64,000 nucleotides of DNA from CAYQMF01 sp964418595 (GCA_964418595.1 CAYQMF010000009.1:33927-97926), one strand, 5' to 3'. Shown: positions 37,511 to 47,516, counted from the first letter of the stretch. The notes: generated by a model not told the origin, from the sequence alone. Made by a program: numbers and translations.

Positions 37511-40066
37511 CTACGGCTGCACGGTGATCTCGAGCCCGCCCGTCGCCGAGAACCCGAGCGGCGGGCACGGGGGTGGGGCGGTCGGGCCGACCCACACGAA
37601 CTGCGCGGCGAGCCGGAAGCCGACGATCGACGCCTGCCCCGGGATGGGCAGCGGCGCGAAGCCGCCGCCGCTCGCGGTGCTGGTCGCTTGCAGCGTGAGG
37701 AACAGCGCGGCGAACGGATCGACCCACAGGCCGATGCCGAGTACCGGCAGCGGGGCGGTGAGCGTCGCGCTCGACAGGGCGAGCACACCGGGCGCGCTCG
37801 GCGGCGCGCCGCTGCAGGTGAACGCGAACGCGGCGTTGCCGCGCTGCGGCCACGAGTTCACTCCGATGGCGAGCGGCCCGTCACAGCCGGGACTCGACGC
37901 GCCGAACGCGCGCACCCCCGTCGGCAGCAGGTCGACGCGCGCGACGAAGCCGTCCTGCACGCCGTTGTAGGTCGTGTCGAACGCGCCGGCTGTCGTGGGG
38001 AAGTCGGTCGCATCCGTCTGGCCCACCACGGTCGCGCTGCCGCCAGGCTCTCTCGCCACGCCGAAGACCGTGTCCGTCCTCGTCCCGCCGATGAAGGTTC
38101 CGTAGCGGAGCTGTCGTGCCCCGGTCTGCGCAGGATCGAGCAGCGCGACGAATGCGTTGAGGCCGCCGCGCGTGCGGTCGTACGCGCCCGGCGTCGTGGG
38201 GAAGTCCGCGCTCCCCGTGCTGCCGGCCAGCACGATCGCGCCGGCTCCGTCGACGGCGGCGAAGCCACCCAAGTCGAAACCCGCGCCGCCGAGGTAGGTC
38301 GCGAACAACAGTTGCTGCGCGCCGCTGCGCGTTGGGTCCAGGCGCGCAGCGAAGACGTCACGACTGCCGCCGAGCGTCGTGTCGAACGCGCCGGCCGACG
38401 TCGGGAGGTCGGTCGACGCGGTCTCACCGCCCAGCGTGATGACCCCGGCCGCGTCGACGGCGAGCGCGTTCGCCAGGTCCTCGTTGCTGCCGCCGAAGAA
38501 GGTCGAGTAGAGCATCTGCGCAGCGGGTGGCAGCGCCGGGTCGAGGCGCAGCACGAACGTGTCCTTCGCGCCGCCACCATACGTCGTCGCAAACGCGCCG
38601 GCCGTCGTCGGGAACGCGGACGACGCCGTGTCCCCGCAGACCGTGATCACGCCGCCAAGCCAGGCGACGCGCTTGACGCTGTCGTCCGCGGTGCGCCCGA
38701 GGTAGGTCGAGTACGTGACGTTGCCGGTCGGGTCGAGCACGGCGATGACCCCATCGAACGCGCCGCCGCCACCGTTGCCGTTCGAGAGGCCCTGCAGCGC
38801 GTTGCCGGACACGGGGAAGTTGGTCGAGGTCGTCCAGCCGCCGAGCACCGTTCGGCCGGCACCGTCCACGGCCACCGACAGCGCGGTGTCCCCACCCATG
38901 CCGCCGAACGGCGAGGAGAACACGAGCTGCGCGGCTCCGAGCTGCGACGGATCGAGGCGCACGACGACGATCTCGCCCAGCCAGGCGCGGTAGACCCAGC
39001 CGTTCGTCTGCGGGAAGTCCGGCGACAGCGTGTGCCCGACCACGGTCACCACTCCGTCCTGCTGCACTGCCAGGGCGTGCAGGGTCTCCGAACCGCTGCC
39101 GCCGATGAAGGTCGAGTACACGAGCTGCTGCGCGCCGGTCTGCGTGGGGTCGAAGCGCGAGAGGAAGCCGTCGGCGACGTTGTAGGTGGTGTTCCACGCG
39201 CCCGGCGTGGTCGGGAAGTCCGAGGCGCCCGTGGTCCCGACCACGGTGACCATCCCCGTGGCAGCGACGTGTACGTCGCGGACCGCGTCGAGGTTGGCGG
39301 CACCGCCGAGGAACGTGCTCCACGCGAGACCCGGATCGAGCACGAGTGCGTCGTCGCCATTCCACTCGGGGACGACGAAGCCGAAGCGGTCGCGACCGAG
39401 GAGCACGCAGCGCGACTCGATCGCACGGCGTCCGCCACCCGCCGCGACTGCGAACGTGCGCGGCGGGCTCTGCCGCAGCGTGCCGATCGCGGTGTCGATC
39501 GAGAGCGCGCCGTCGCTGGCCAACGTCAGCCGGTCCGCGCCTTCGACCGCGAACACAACCTGCGTCAGGTCGGCACCCGCCGCGAGTTCGAGGTCGTACT
39601 CGAACTGGCCGTCGCGCACGTAGCCCACGAGATCGACGCCCGGCCACGCGGTCACATAGCGGAGTCGACCGTACCGCGGCACGTGTGTCCGCCAGCGCTG
39701 CGGGTCGCTGCCGAGGAAGTAGTTGTGCACGCCGGCCTGCCGCTCCTCGGCACGCACGGCGCATGGACGGGCCCCGACCATGGCGAAGCGCACGGCGGCG
39801 CCGCCAGCGCCCGGCGCCCGGGACGGCGCGCTCAACGTGAATGCACGCGCCCCGAACGACACCTCGCCGGCGGGCACCCGCAGGCGATGCCCGATGTCGC
39901 CACCCCACTGCCCCAGGTTCGGGACGAAGGCCTGGGCGCACAGCGGCGGGACGACCGTGGGAAGCGGCGGCGGCGACAGGCTCGGATCCCGCGCGGAGGG
40001 TTGGCCGACGGGGAGAGGCGCGGCGATCAGGGCGGCAACCGAAAGGACGACCGTGGAGGGACGCAT
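37511..40066 (-). CDS. Secreted SBBP beta-propeller protein
   Basis: An 851-residue protein. The start at 40066 gives a signal peptide (MRPSTVVLSVAALIAAPLPV). An N-terminal domain opens with the family phrase FVPNLGQWGGDIGHRLR (DUF7948-like) and contains VHNYFLGSDP. At least eight SBBP (seven-bladed propeller) repeats follow, each with a YSTFIGG- or YLGG-like strand and a DFPTTPGAFDTT-like turn. The last 110 residues form the GC-led tail (PGCDGPL to TGGLEITVQP) also seen in the protein at 19966. It is presumably a cell-surface binding protein; no catalytic motif is seen. Confidence 0.9.
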   Translation of the reverse strand: MRPSTVVLSVAALIAAPLPVGQPSARDPSLSPPPLPTVVPPLCAQAFVPNLGQWGGDIGHRLRVPAGEVSFGARAFTLSAPSRAPGAGGAAVRFAMVGARPCAVRAEERQAGVHNYFLGSDPQRWRTHVPRYGRLRYVTAWPGVDLVGYVRDGQFEYDLELAAGADLTQVVFAVEGADRLTLASDGALSIDTAIGTLRQSPPRTFAVAAGGGRRAIESRCVLLGRDRFGFVVPEWNGDDALVLDPGLAWSTFLGGAANLDAVRDVHVAATGMVTVVGTTGASDFPTTPGAWNTTYNVADGFLSRFDPTQTGAQQLVYSTFIGGSGSETLHALAVQQDGVVTVVGHTLSPDFPQTNGWVYRAWLGEIVVVRLDPSQLGAAQLVFSSPFGGMGGDTALSVAVDGAGRTVLGGWTTSTNFPVSGNALQGLSNGNGGGGAFDGVIAVLDPTGNVTYSTYLGRTADDSVKRVAWLGGVITVCGDTASSAFPTTAGAFATTYGGGAKDTFVLRLDPALPPAAQMLYSTFFGGSNEDLANALAVDAAGVITLGGETASTDLPTSAGAFDTTLGGSRDVFAARLDPTRSGAQQLLFATYLGGAGFDLGGFAAVDGAGAIVLAGSTGSADFPTTPGAYDRTRGGLNAFVALLDPAQTGARQLRYGTFIGGTRTDTVFGVAREPGGSATVVGQTDATDFPTTAGAFDTTYNGVQDGFVARVDLLPTGVRAFGASSPGCDGPLAIGVNSWPQRGNAAFAFTCSGAPPSAPGVLALSSATLTAPLPVLGIGLWVDPFAALFLTLQATSTASGGGFAPLPIPGQASIVGFRLAAQFVWVGPTAPPPCPPLGFSATGGLEITVQP

Positions 40067-40206
40067 CGCCAGTCTGATCCAGCGGACCGGGCCGACGTTG
40101 CACGGGAATCCCGCGTGAGGGCCGGACCGAGTCTCGCGTGGACGCCCGCGCACATTGATCCGGCGCTGGGTGGTCCGCATCGGGTCTCGGCGAGTAAGGT
40201 CCTGCG

Positions 40207-42408
40207 GTGTTCGCCCTCGCTCTCCTCCTCTTCGCGCAGCACCCGCCGCCCGCCCCCGACCTCGCCGTCGAGGTCACCGGCGCCCACATGCCTGCGGCCG
40301 GCCTCATGGTCGGGCTCGCGTGCGCCGACGACGTCGTGCGCTTCGCGACCACCGACGCACGCGGACGGGTGACCTTCACCGATCTCCCCCCGGCCATCGC
40401 CTACGAGGCCTTCGTCCCCGGGGTGCGTGCGCGCGGTGCGACCGGCACGAGCTTCGGGCTCGGCGCAGCGGGGCAGCGCGAGGCACCGTCGATCACGCTC
40501 ACCGTGGAGCCGGGCTGCGCGCTGCGGGTCGTGGTCGTCGATGCCGACGGCAAGCCGGTGGCCGGCGCCCAGGTCGAGAGCAACGGCGGCAGTCAGACCG
40601 GCCGCCCCTGGGCACCGCTGGGCCGCACCGACGCGCAGGGCGTGCTGCGCATGCCCGTGCACTCGGACGGCGGCCAGTTCCGGGCGTGGGCCAGCGGGCA
40701 CGTGCCTTCGACCTTCGTCGGCGCCGACCTCGCGCGCGACCGCGAGACGGAGGTGCGTCTGCGCCTGCGCGGCAAGGCGCGCGCGGTGAGCGGTCGAGTC
40801 CTCGACCTCGCTGGGGAGCCGATCCCGCACGCGGAGATCGCCTGCGCGCAGTTCTTCGACAGCGTGGTCATCCCGGAGTTCACCCGCGCCGCGGCGGACG
40901 GCACGTTCGTCATCGACTGGCTCGCCGAAGGCCACGTCGCGCTCGTGGCGCGCGATCCTCGCGGCCGCGAGCCACACCGCGCGCACGTGCGCTTCGACGT
41001 CGGGGCCGAGTTGCTGCCGGCCCTCGACCTGCGCGTCGCGTCGGGTGCGAGCCTCGGGGGGATCGCACCGGCGCCCGATGCGCGCACCGGCGCGGCCACG
41101 CGCGTGACCGCCCTGTTCAAGCCGGACGCGGTGTACGAGCTCCCCTTCCTCCGGCAGACGGCGGACGCCGACGCGAACGGCAACTACGCGCTGCGCGGAC
41201 TCACGCCCGGGCGCTGGAAGGTGACCGCGCGGTTCGGCGAGGCCGAGGTCGAGCGCACGTTCCACCTGCGCGATGGCGAGATCGCCACCTGGGACCCGGC
41301 CCCGCCGAAGACCGCGGTCCTGCGCATCGCCCTGCGCGATCCGCGCGGCAGGCCGCTGCCGGGGTGGCGCATCGGCCTGCGCAACGAGTTCGGCTTCCCT
41401 TCGGGGGCGTCGACCGTCACCGACGCCGACGGCGTCACCGCGAACGCCGAGCTGTTCTGGCGCCTGCGCGCCGACCGACCGGTGACCGTCACGCTGCGCG
41501 CGCCGCTCGCTCCGGAAGACGGCGACGACGGATTCGATCCCTTCCCGACGCTGGTCGTGCCCGGGCTCGTGCCCGACGACCGCGCGCAGGAGATCGTCGT
41601 GCCCGACGCGGCGCGTCCGCGCCATCGCCTGCGGGGACGCGTGCGGCGCGTCGACGGCGCGGCGGTGACCGGCGCGAAGATCGAAGTGAGCGCGGCCCGC
41701 ACCCGCAGCGAGAGCGTGTCCGTCGCGGTCGACGCGGACGGGGCCTTCGCCTCCGGCCCGCTGAGCCCCGGCCGCTACGAGCTGAGCGTGCAGGTTCCCG
41801 GCAGCGGCACCGTGACCGTCGACGATCTGCCGCTCGGCGGCAGCAACGACCTCGACCTCGGCGACGTCCTCGTCGGCGCGGTATCTGCCGTGCACGTCGT
41901 GGTGGAAGGCGATGCGCCGTCGGACCTCCGCCTGTGGCTCGGCACCGCCACCGGTGGACGCAACCATCGCCTGACGCGCGCCGCCGACGGCACGTTCATC
42001 GCCAGCGCGATCGCCCCTGGCCGCTACGTCGTGCGCGGCCTCGCAGCGCAGGAGTTCGTGACACCGACACCGATCACGGTCGGCGACGCGAAGGCCTCGC
42101 CGCGCGCGCGCGTCACGTGCACGCGCACGCCGACCCTGCACGTCGTCGTCGCCCTGCCCGTCGACGGCGACCGCAGCCAGACCGGATGGTCGGGCGACCT
42201 CGCCGTCCGCGACCCCAAGGGCACCGTCGTCGTGTCCGCGCCGCTGCGCCACGCCTTCGTTGGCCGCTGGCGCGAGGAGATCCACTTCGACGTGGGCCTC
42301 CCGGCCGGCGAGTATCACGTGCAGATCGAGACCTGGGATCGCCAGCGCCTGCACACGACGGCGACGGTCGGGACCGAGGGCGGGAGCGCACGACTGACGC
42401 CGAAATGA
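40207..42408 (+). CDS. Carboxypeptidase-regulatory-like repeat protein, exported
   Basis: A 733-residue protein from a GTG at 40207 with a short signal peptide (FALALLLFAQHPPPA). It consists of about seven beta-sandwich modules of the CarboxypepD_reg type. Recurrent phrases are VEPGCALRVVVVDADGKPVA, RVLDLAGEPIPHAEI, ALRGLTPGRWKV and GPLSPGRYELSV. Such modules bind partners or stabilise surface proteins; no enzyme domain is present. It is divergent from the SBBP gene (140 bp between starts). A TAAGGT stretch lies 9 nt upstream of the GTG. Confidence 0.85.
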   Translation: MFALALLLFAQHPPPAPDLAVEVTGAHMPAAGLMVGLACADDVVRFATTDARGRVTFTDLPPAIAYEAFVPGVRARGATGTSFGLGAAGQREAPSITLTVEPGCALRVVVVDADGKPVAGAQVESNGGSQTGRPWAPLGRTDAQGVLRMPVHSDGGQFRAWASGHVPSTFVGADLARDRETEVRLRLRGKARAVSGRVLDLAGEPIPHAEIACAQFFDSVVIPEFTRAAADGTFVIDWLAEGHVALVARDPRGREPHRAHVRFDVGAELLPALDLRVASGASLGGIAPAPDARTGAATRVTALFKPDAVYELPFLRQTADADANGNYALRGLTPGRWKVTARFGEAEVERTFHLRDGEIATWDPAPPKTAVLRIALRDPRGRPLPGWRIGLRNEFGFPSGASTVTDADGVTANAELFWRLRADRPVTVTLRAPLAPEDGDDGFDPFPTLVVPGLVPDDRAQEIVVPDAARPRHRLRGRVRRVDGAAVTGAKIEVSAARTRSESVSVAVDADGAFASGPLSPGRYELSVQVPGSGTVTVDDLPLGGSNDLDLGDVLVGAVSAVHVVVEGDAPSDLRLWLGTATGGRNHRLTRAADGTFIASAIAPGRYVVRGLAAQEFVTPTPITVGDAKASPRARVTCTRTPTLHVVVALPVDGDRSQTGWSGDLAVRDPKGTVVVSAPLRHAFVGRWREEIHFDVGLPAGEYHVQIETWDRQRLHTTATVGTEGGSARLTPK

Positions 42409-42517
42409 GCACTCGGGTCGTCCGGGTTTCGTCAAGAGCCGGCCCGCCGCGCGCGCCGACGCACCTCTGGTGTCCACGGCTGCGCGCGGTAGAACGTCGC
42501 TCCGACACGGGACCGCC

Positions 42518-43290
42518 ATGTCGTACCGACCCGCTCTCCTCACTGCGCTGCGCGCCGGCTACGGTCGCGCGCAGTTCCTCGCCGACCTCCTCGCGGGCGT
42601 CACCGTCGCGCTCGTCGCGCTGCCGTTGGCGATGGCGTTCGGGATCGCGTCCATCCCCGCCGACGTGGCGGCGGATCTGGCGGCGCGCGGGAGCTGGCTG
42701 ACGCCGCCGGCGCTCGGCCTCTACACGGCGATCGTCGCGGGGTTCCTGGGCTCGCTCCTCGGCGGCAGCCGCGTGCAGATCAGCGGCCCGACCGGGGCGT
42801 TCATCGTGATCGTGTACGGCGTCGCCGCCCGGCATGGGTACGACGGGCTCGCGACCGCGGGGCTCTTGGCCGGCGGGATGCTGCTGGTCATGGGGGCCTG
42901 CCGCTTCGGCGCGATCAACAAGTTCATCCCGCATCCGGTGATCACCGGCTTCACCGCGGGGATCGCCGGTTGCGCAACCGCCGGAGTTCCTCGCGAAACT
43001 CAGCCTGCTGGCGCAGAACGTGCAGGGCACCGACCCGTGGGCGCTGGGGCTCGGGGCCGGCACGGCGGCGCTGATCTTCGTCCTGCGCGGTCGCCACGCG
43101 CGCCTGCCAGGACCGATCATCGCCATCGCGGGGGCGAGCGTGGTGGCCGCTGCCTTCCGCCTCCGGTGTGCAGCCGGCGGTGCGCCAGGAACTCCGTCGC
43201 AGCGAACTGGCGCACGTGGTCAACGACACCTGGTTCTTCGCCCATGCACGCGCGGCGCTGGCGTCGGTACGCGAACAGCCCCGCGGCTGA
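42518..43290 (+). pseudogene. SulP-type anion transporter, internally deleted
   Basis: The first 150 codons read cleanly as a SulP N-terminus: FLADLLAGVTVALVALPLAM, then ISGPTGAFIVIVYG and HPVITGFTAGIA. At about 42970 the frame shifts and sequence resumes at QPPEFLAKLSLLAQNVQGTD, with about 15-25 residues seemingly missing. At about 43160 the frame shifts again and jumps to a STAS-domain end (VRQELRRSELAHVVNDTWFF), with a stop at 43288-43290. Functional SulP proteins have about 500-570 residues, so most membrane helices and the STAS core are gone. A 14-bp palindrome lies at the first junction. Confidence 0.8.
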
Positions 43291-43302
43291 CCCTGCTCCG
43301 CT

Positions 43303-44775
43303 TCAGCGCACGCCGGCCTTGGCGAGCGCTGCCTCGGCGCGTGCGTGCAGCTCCGTCGTCGGGTCGGCCGGGTGCGCCAGGTAGTCGACGGCAGGGGCGA
43401 TCAGCAACGGGCGGAACCGCGCGTGCACGCGCGCGGCCTCCGTCTGCATGGCGGCCGCGTACTTGTGCTGATGGTGTTCGCGCCCGCGCTGCGCCAGCGA
43501 CGCCCGCACGCGCACCAGCACATCGCCTTCGCTGGCTGGCCGCTGCTCGAGGAGCCCACACACGTCCGCGGGCGAGCCCCGCGCGAAGACCTCGTCGGCG
43601 GACGCCTCGGCTGCCACCGCCGCAGCCTGCAGCGGTGCACCCTCCATCGACAGACCGACCATGTCGCGCAGTCCGTCGCGCAGCGCCGTCACCCAGGTCG
43701 CCGCCTGCAGCAGGAGCAGGCGCCGCGTCGTTTCGCTGCGCGCGCGGCCGAAGGCATCGCGCAGGGCGGATGGCACGGTGAGCGCGTGCACGGGCAGGAG
43801 CGAGAGACGCCCGTCGCTGCTGCGCCGCCCCGGCCTTCGCCAGAAGACCTCCGAGCCCAGGAGCACGATCGCATCCCACGCGGCCCCTGTGCCGATCCCG
43901 GCCTTGGCCGCTGCCAGCAGCGCTTCGCCCGCATGCTTCGGAGCCGCGGTCCGCAGCGCCGCGAGCAGTTCGGTCGTGCGCGCCGGAGCGTCCTCGCCTC
44001 GCGTCGCTGCGAGCGCCAGCGACGGCGCCCGTTCCCGCCCGGTGTCGAACGCCTCCGTCTGCCGCTCGACGAGCATGGCGAGCACGAGCGAACGCAGCGC
44101 CGGCTCAGCGTGCTGCCAGCCGATCCGACGCAGGACGCGCTCGACCTGCACCGCGTAGATCGCCTTGTGCCCGAGGAACGCGAAGCAGCGCGCGGCCAGC
44201 GGCCACAGCAACTCGAAGAAACCGTCGTGGTCGACGTGCGGGAGCAGCGCGACCACCGCGCGCTCCGCGCGCTCGGCGTCGAACGCGTCCATCGCGGCAA
44301 TGAACTCGCGGCGAGCGGCGTCGGCGGTCACGGGCTTCGCCTCCGGGAGCGGCTGCATCCGGTAGTCATCGGCCTCACTCACGTCGCGTGCCTGCGACGC
44401 CTTGAAGTCGTCCAGGTTGAAGAGCACCGGATGCCACGCCGTGCGCGCCGAATCGACCGACGCGTCCGCGAGGTCGAACGCCGAGCCCACCATCATCACG
44501 GAGTGCAGGATGCCGTGCGGCCGCGGCCGGATGTCCTGCACCCCCGCGAGGAAGACCGCGCCGAGCATCGTGTCGCGCGTCGTGCCGGCCGCGATCGCGT
44601 CGGCGGCGAGGTCGAGGATGCCTTCGCGCGGCACCGCGCGGATGCGCGCCGCGAGGTCGTCGAGCGCATCACCCGTGCTCCACGGAGAGGATGCGATGCG
44701 CGCGCCGGCCCAGAGGCCGGGTACCGACAACCCCATCCGGGCGAGCGCGGCGCGGCGGGTCGAGAGTGGGTTCAT
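43303..44775 (-). CDS. Tat-signal hypothetical protein
   Basis: A 490-residue protein with a twin-arginine-like N-terminus (STRRAALARMGLSVPGLWAGA). The rest is largely alpha-helical, with the stretches LGAVFLAGVQDIRPRP and ILHSVMMVGSAFDLADAS near the front and many Ala/Arg-rich helices resembling HEAT or TPR packing. I do not recognise a named family. It is 42 nt downstream of the ABC permease on the same strand, so it is probably the last gene of that exporter operon and may be an exported accessory. Confidence 0.75.
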   Translation of the reverse strand: MNPLSTRRAALARMGLSVPGLWAGARIASSPWSTGDALDDLAARIRAVPREGILDLAADAIAAGTTRDTMLGAVFLAGVQDIRPRPHGILHSVMMVGSAFDLADASVDSARTAWHPVLFNLDDFKASQARDVSEADDYRMQPLPEAKPVTADAARREFIAAMDAFDAERAERAVVALLPHVDHDGFFELLWPLAARCFAFLGHKAIYAVQVERVLRRIGWQHAEPALRSLVLAMLVERQTEAFDTGRERAPSLALAATRGEDAPARTTELLAALRTAAPKHAGEALLAAAKAGIGTGAAWDAIVLLGSEVFWRRPGRRSSDGRLSLLPVHALTVPSALRDAFGRARSETTRRLLLLQAATWVTALRDGLRDMVGLSMEGAPLQAAAVAAEASADEVFARGSPADVCGLLEQRPASEGDVLVRVRASLAQRGREHHQHKYAAAMQTEAARVHARFRPLLIAPAVDYLAHPADPTTELHARAEAALAKAGVR

Positions 44776-44817
44776 GGGACGCTCGCCATTGGACCACCGA
44801 TCCGCCCGGCGCGCCCC

Positions 44818-46326
44818 TCATCCCCGCGCGGCGAGCAGGCGGAGCCGGCGCCCGATGGCGACCTGCAACCAAGACACCACGACGAGCACGGTCACCGGAG
44901 CGACGTAGAAGAAGCAGCACGCAACTTCGATCGCGGGAGACCACGCGAAGATGCCAGACGGGATCAGCACCGCCGCAGCCGCGGCGGGGAACGCCCCCCG
45001 CGGCAGCCACAGAGAGAGGAACAACGTCCCGTTCACGACCAGCGCGCCGAGGCAGAACCAGGCCATGAGCGCGATCGGCAACGGCACGATGAGTGCGGGT
45101 CGACCGAGCACCACCCACGCGCATGACGCCGCGAGCGGCCAGGTCGGCGCCCGCAACGCGCGCAGCGCGCCGCGCGCCTTGCCCATCGCCCAGGTCGCGG
45201 GGGGCACGGGCAGGAGCGCGAGCCCGAACAGCGTCCGGTCGCGCACCTCGTCGCGGTACAGGTGGCTCGCGGCAACGCCGGCCTCGAGCAACGCCGCCAG
45301 CAGGAACACCTGCACTCCCACCGTGCCCCAGCTCCCGAACCAGCCGCCACGCGGGTCGTAGGTCAGGACGCCGAGCGCCAGCCAGATCACGCCGTAGCCG
45401 ATCGTGCGCCGGCGCATCGCTGCACGTCCACCGAGCAGGAAGTTCTCTTCCTTCCACACCAGCGCCAGCGTGCGCAGACCGAGGGGGCGCGGCCGACGCA
45501 GGTGCCGCCGGGACTCCGGCGACGACGCGACCCGCTTCTGGCCGAGCGAGAGCACAGCGAGCGCGAAGGCGATCGGCGCGAGCGCGAGGCAGATCCACAC
45601 GACGATCGGCGTCAACGGAGGACTCGGCCGCTCGAGACCGGCGAACGCGACGGAGAACGGCGACACGAGGTGCAACAGGTCGAGGGCGTCCTGGACGCGC
45701 GACGACCCCGCGCCAGCGCGTCCCCCGCCGGCGCCACCCGTCCAGTAGCCGACCATCGTGAGCAGGCTCGCGAGCGCCGTCGGCAGCAGCAACCACGTCG
45801 ACAGGATCCAGGCGACGAGGTGGCCGGCGCCCTTCGGCGTGTTCGCCCGCGCCGCGCAGGCGAGCGCGATCCCCTGGGCGGCGATCGTGTAGCACACCAG
45901 GGTCACGAACGCGGCGATGACCTGCCGGCCGCTGACGCCGCCGAGCGTCGTCGCGAGGATCGCGAGCGGCACCTGGATCAGCAGCAGGAGGAGCGTGCTG
46001 GCGAGCAGCCCGCCGGCCTTGGCACCCACGATCGCCGTCGGCGTGAGGCCGGCGAGGCGCAGCACGCCCAGCGTGTCGCCTTCCTTCTCCTCCGCGAGCG
46101 CAGACGCGAACGGCCCGATCGCGATCGCCGTGAGGAACACGAAGTCGAGGAAGACCAAGGCCACGAACAGCGATCGGCCCGGCGCGCCGAGGCGCGCGGC
46201 ACCGCCGCATGCGACGGCGAGAGCAACGATGAGCAGCGCGGTGAGCGCGGCGCGCGCGAGCACCCACTCCTGGGCGCGCACGTGCCCCTGCAGTGACCTT
46301 CGCGCCAGATCGACACCGACCCTCAT
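44818..46326 (-). CDS. ABC-2-type exporter permease
   Basis: A 502-residue integral membrane protein with about 12 predicted helices. The characteristic first-cytoplasmic-loop phrase LAEEKEGDTLGVLRLAGLTP, followed by a helix ending LLLLIQVPLAILATTLGG, matches the layout of the two permeases at 50872 and 52338, which are clear paralogs. It would form the channel for the ATPase encoded 16 nt upstream. The substrate is unknown. The second half contains a soluble loop with RHLRRPRPLGLRTLALVWKE, a likely coupling helix. Confidence 0.88.
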   Translation of the reverse strand: MRVGVDLARRSLQGHVRAQEWVLARAALTALLIVALAVACGGAARLGAPGRSLFVALVFLDFVFLTAIAIGPFASALAEEKEGDTLGVLRLAGLTPTAIVGAKAGGLLASTLLLLLIQVPLAILATTLGGVSGRQVIAAFVTLVCYTIAAQGIALACAARANTPKGAGHLVAWILSTWLLLPTALASLLTMVGYWTGGAGGGRAGAGSSRVQDALDLLHLVSPFSVAFAGLERPSPPLTPIVVWICLALAPIAFALAVLSLGQKRVASSPESRRHLRRPRPLGLRTLALVWKEENFLLGGRAAMRRRTIGYGVIWLALGVLTYDPRGGWFGSWGTVGVQVFLLAALLEAGVAASHLYRDEVRDRTLFGLALLPVPPATWAMGKARGALRALRAPTWPLAASCAWVVLGRPALIVPLPIALMAWFCLGALVVNGTLFLSLWLPRGAFPAAAAAVLIPSGIFAWSPAIEVACCFFYVAPVTVLVVVSWLQVAIGRRLRLLAARG

Positions 46327-46342
46327 CGGGCGGCACGCACGT

Positions 46343-47299
46343 TCACTCGCCCACCCCCGGCTCGGTCAGTTCCATGAACGCCTCGTCGAGCTGGCGTCGC
46401 GCCGGCTGGAAGCTCCGGATCAAGCCGCCGGCGCGCATCGCCACATCGAGCAGGGTGTTCGCCACGCCGTCCGCGGCCGCGGTGACGACGAAGACGTGAT
46501 CGTCGCGTTCGGCAACGACCTCCGTCACGCCTTCGATGCCCCGCAGCGCGTCGCGCAACGGGGGCAGCGCCGCCGCGAGTTCGAGGCGGTAGCTCGCGGC
46601 ACCACCGTGCTGGCGCAGCAGGTCGCCGACGAGGCCGGTGTACTTCACGACACCGCGATCGATGATGGTCACGCCGTCGCAGAGGTTCGCGAGTTCGCTG
46701 AGGATGTGGCTGCTGATGAGGATCGTCTTCCCGAGCCGCGCAAGCTCCGCCAGGATGTCCATCAGCTCGATGCGCGCGCGCGGGTCGAGGCCACTGGCCG
46801 GCTCGTCCAGCAGCAGGAGCTTGGGGTCGTGCACGAGCACGCGCGCGAGGCTCACGCGCTGCTCCATGCCCCGCGACAGCGTGCTGATCAGCTCGTGGCG
46901 CCGGGCATGCATGTCGGTGAGGTGCAGCACATCGTCGATCACCTTGGTGCGCGGCTCGAGCTGGATCCCGTAGGCGGCGCCGAAGAAGTCGAGGTACTCG
47001 AAGATCGTCATCTGCCGGTACATGCCGAGGTGGTCGGGCATGTAGCCGATGTGGCGCCGCACGCTGTGCGCGCGCTGCCGGACCGAGTCGCCGAACACCT
47101 CCACCGCGCCGCGCTGGAAGTCCACCAGCGTCGCGATCACCTTCAGCATCGTGGTCTTGCCCGCGCCGTTGGGCCCGACGAACCCGTGGATGGTGCCGGC
47201 CGGAATGGTGAAGCTCACGTCGCGCAACGCCGCGCGCCCGGAGAAGGACACGTTGACGTTCTTGACGGTCAGCGCCGGGACGGGCGTGGTGGGATCCAT
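46343..47299 (-). CDS. ABC transporter ATP-binding protein
   Basis: A 318-residue ATPase of the ABC-2/CcmA type: Walker A GPNGAGKTT, signature LSRGMEQRVSLARVL, Walker B LLLLDEPASGLDP, and switch His in ILISSHIL. A C-terminal regulatory tail of about 90 residues follows (LELAAALPPLRDALRG). It energises the permease encoded 16 nt downstream. The start at 47299 (MDPTTPVPALTV) was chosen because upstream in-frame sequence is low complexity. Confidence 0.95.
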   Translation of the reverse strand: MDPTTPVPALTVKNVNVSFSGRAALRDVSFTIPAGTIHGFVGPNGAGKTTMLKVIATLVDFQRGAVEVFGDSVRQRAHSVRRHIGYMPDHLGMYRQMTIFEYLDFFGAAYGIQLEPRTKVIDDVLHLTDMHARRHELISTLSRGMEQRVSLARVLVHDPKLLLLDEPASGLDPRARIELMDILAELARLGKTILISSHILSELANLCDGVTIIDRGVVKYTGLVGDLLRQHGGAASYRLELAAALPPLRDALRGIEGVTEVVAERDDHVFVVTAAADGVANTLLDVAMRAGGLIRSFQPARRQLDEAFMELTEPGVGE

Positions 47300-47478
47300 G
47301 TCGTTTGCCACGAGGAACGAGGACCGCGCCGTCGGGGGTGACCGGCTCGGGGACGGCGGGAGTGTCGGGCATCGCGCGCCGGAGGTCGAGGGCGAGAGCG
47401 GCGGGCGTGGCACCGCGCCGGGCGGCGCGGCGGCCGTCCCGGCGCGGGGCGACGCCCGTCTTGTGGGTCATTATTCTG

Positions 47479-47496
47479 GCCGTTATCTGCCGTTAT
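47479..47496 (+). promoter_or_regulatory. Candidate HipB operator: two GCCGTTAT direct repeats
   Basis: GCCGTTAT at 47479-47486 and again at 47489-47496, exactly one helical turn apart, just upstream of the candidate -10 element. The position fits autorepression by the Xre protein encoded next. Confidence 0.5.
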
Positions 47497-47498
47497 TG

Positions 47499-47506
47499 GC
47501 TACGAT
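47499..47506 (+). promoter_or_regulatory. Candidate -10 element of hipBA (GCTACGAT)
   Basis: GCTACGAT, 10 nt before the hipB ATG, in the most AT-rich stretch of this neighbourhood. Confidence 0.45.
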
Positions 47507-47516
47507 ACCACCCTTC

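Noticed and set aside
27241..42498. Shared GGTAGAACGTC upstream of the GH97 (27241) and SulP (42488) genes as a second promoter motif
   Set aside because: Only two occurrences, no -35 match, and TAGAAC does not fit TANNNT; could be chance.
40067..42543. Long antisense frame over the carboxypeptidase-regulatory-like gene
   Set aside because: The plus-strand frame has a signal peptide and repeated beta modules; the antisense frame is low complexity.
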